A stretch of 64,000 nucleotides of DNA from Actinoplanes siamensis. Its GTDB lineage: Bacteria > Actinomycetota > Actinomycetes > Mycobacteriales > Micromonosporaceae. The position numbers and the translations under genes were made by a program. Below, in pieces: positions 63,983-64,000 of this stretch (position 1 is the first letter of the stretch; each line of letters opens with the position of its first letter). The stretch lies in assembly GCF_016862395.1 (NCBI RefSeq), contig NZ_BOMW01000021.1, positions 62,001 through 126,000 of the forward strand. The letters are read 5' to 3'. The notes under the pieces are model-generated. The model did not search any database. It was not told the DNA's origin and saw only the letters and a list, made by a program, of their open reading frames with translations.

Positions 63983-64000
63983 GTGACCGACGCTGCGTCG
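63983..64000 (+). CDS. Possible start of a gene continuing beyond the window
   Basis: GTG 63983 opens VTDAAS to the window end. An AT-richer stretch just before it (GATACACT, 63962-63969) could be a -10 region. No product can be inferred. Confidence 0.25.

Overview
This is a high-GC actinobacterial chromosome segment. Start codons are often GTG, genes commonly overlap by 1 or 4 bases, and long perfect GC-rich hairpins act as terminators. F420-type LLM oxidoreductases, a SpoIIE/RsbW-like anti-sigma regulator and many secreted enzymes carrying ricin-type (CBM13) domains fit Actinoplanes or a related Micromonosporaceae. That assignment is inferred from gene content; there is no rRNA or tRNA gene in the window to test it.

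Layout. 1-8.7 kb: a leftward Rieske/DUF2231, ChaB-Rho, CheB-like, CheR-PAS operon, a STAS protein, a STAS-ATPase anti-sigma protein, an F420 oxidoreductase and an esterase. 8.7-16.4 kb: SelO, then a two-gene operon of a glycosyltransferase and a HelR-type RNA polymerase-protecting helicase-like protein. A perfect 19-bp inverted repeat of the rifamycin-associated-element type precedes this operon. An Fsr-like MFS pump divergent from an AraC regulator follows. 16.4-26 kb: a four-gene ABC/FtsX-permease operon, an LLM oxidoreductase and a DUF574 methyltransferase.

26-42 kb is the most distinctive part. It is a carbohydrate island with secreted GH39-like, GH54, GH43 (exo-beta-1,3-galactanase type), beta-helix and CE1-type esterase proteins, each with a CBM13 domain. 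It also has two secreted lectin-only proteins, a cytoplasmic GH63-like glycosidase and a LacI regulator. Copies of one palindrome (CGAACCGGTTCG and variants) lie beside TTGACA-type promoters of the GH39, GH43-GH54, beta-helix, GH63 and lacI units, so the island looks like one LacI regulon. The enzyme set suggests plant arabinogalactan (type II) or arabinan breakdown. The GH39 and GH54 genes share a perfect 358-bp inverted repeat encoding the lectin domain.

42-52 kb is patchy: DedA, BlaI/M56 pair, FetB-like permease, a frameshifted membrane protein, a methyltransferase and a large secreted GH3. Between them lie fragments of PAP2, histidine kinase, response regulator and IS5/IS1380 transposase genes. 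52.7-57.8 kb is a sulfur-scavenging cluster: LysR regulator, SsuD-like and SfnG-like monooxygenases, flavin reductase and a DszC/SfnB-like oxidoreductase. A CCTA-N9-TAGG palindrome lies before both the regulator and the first enzyme. 57.8-64 kb holds a FUSC-family membrane protein, a secreted CHAP protein, an SDR fragment, a ROK regulator divergent from a Gfo/Idh/MocA-UPF0303 pair, a VOC fragment and perhaps the start of another gene.
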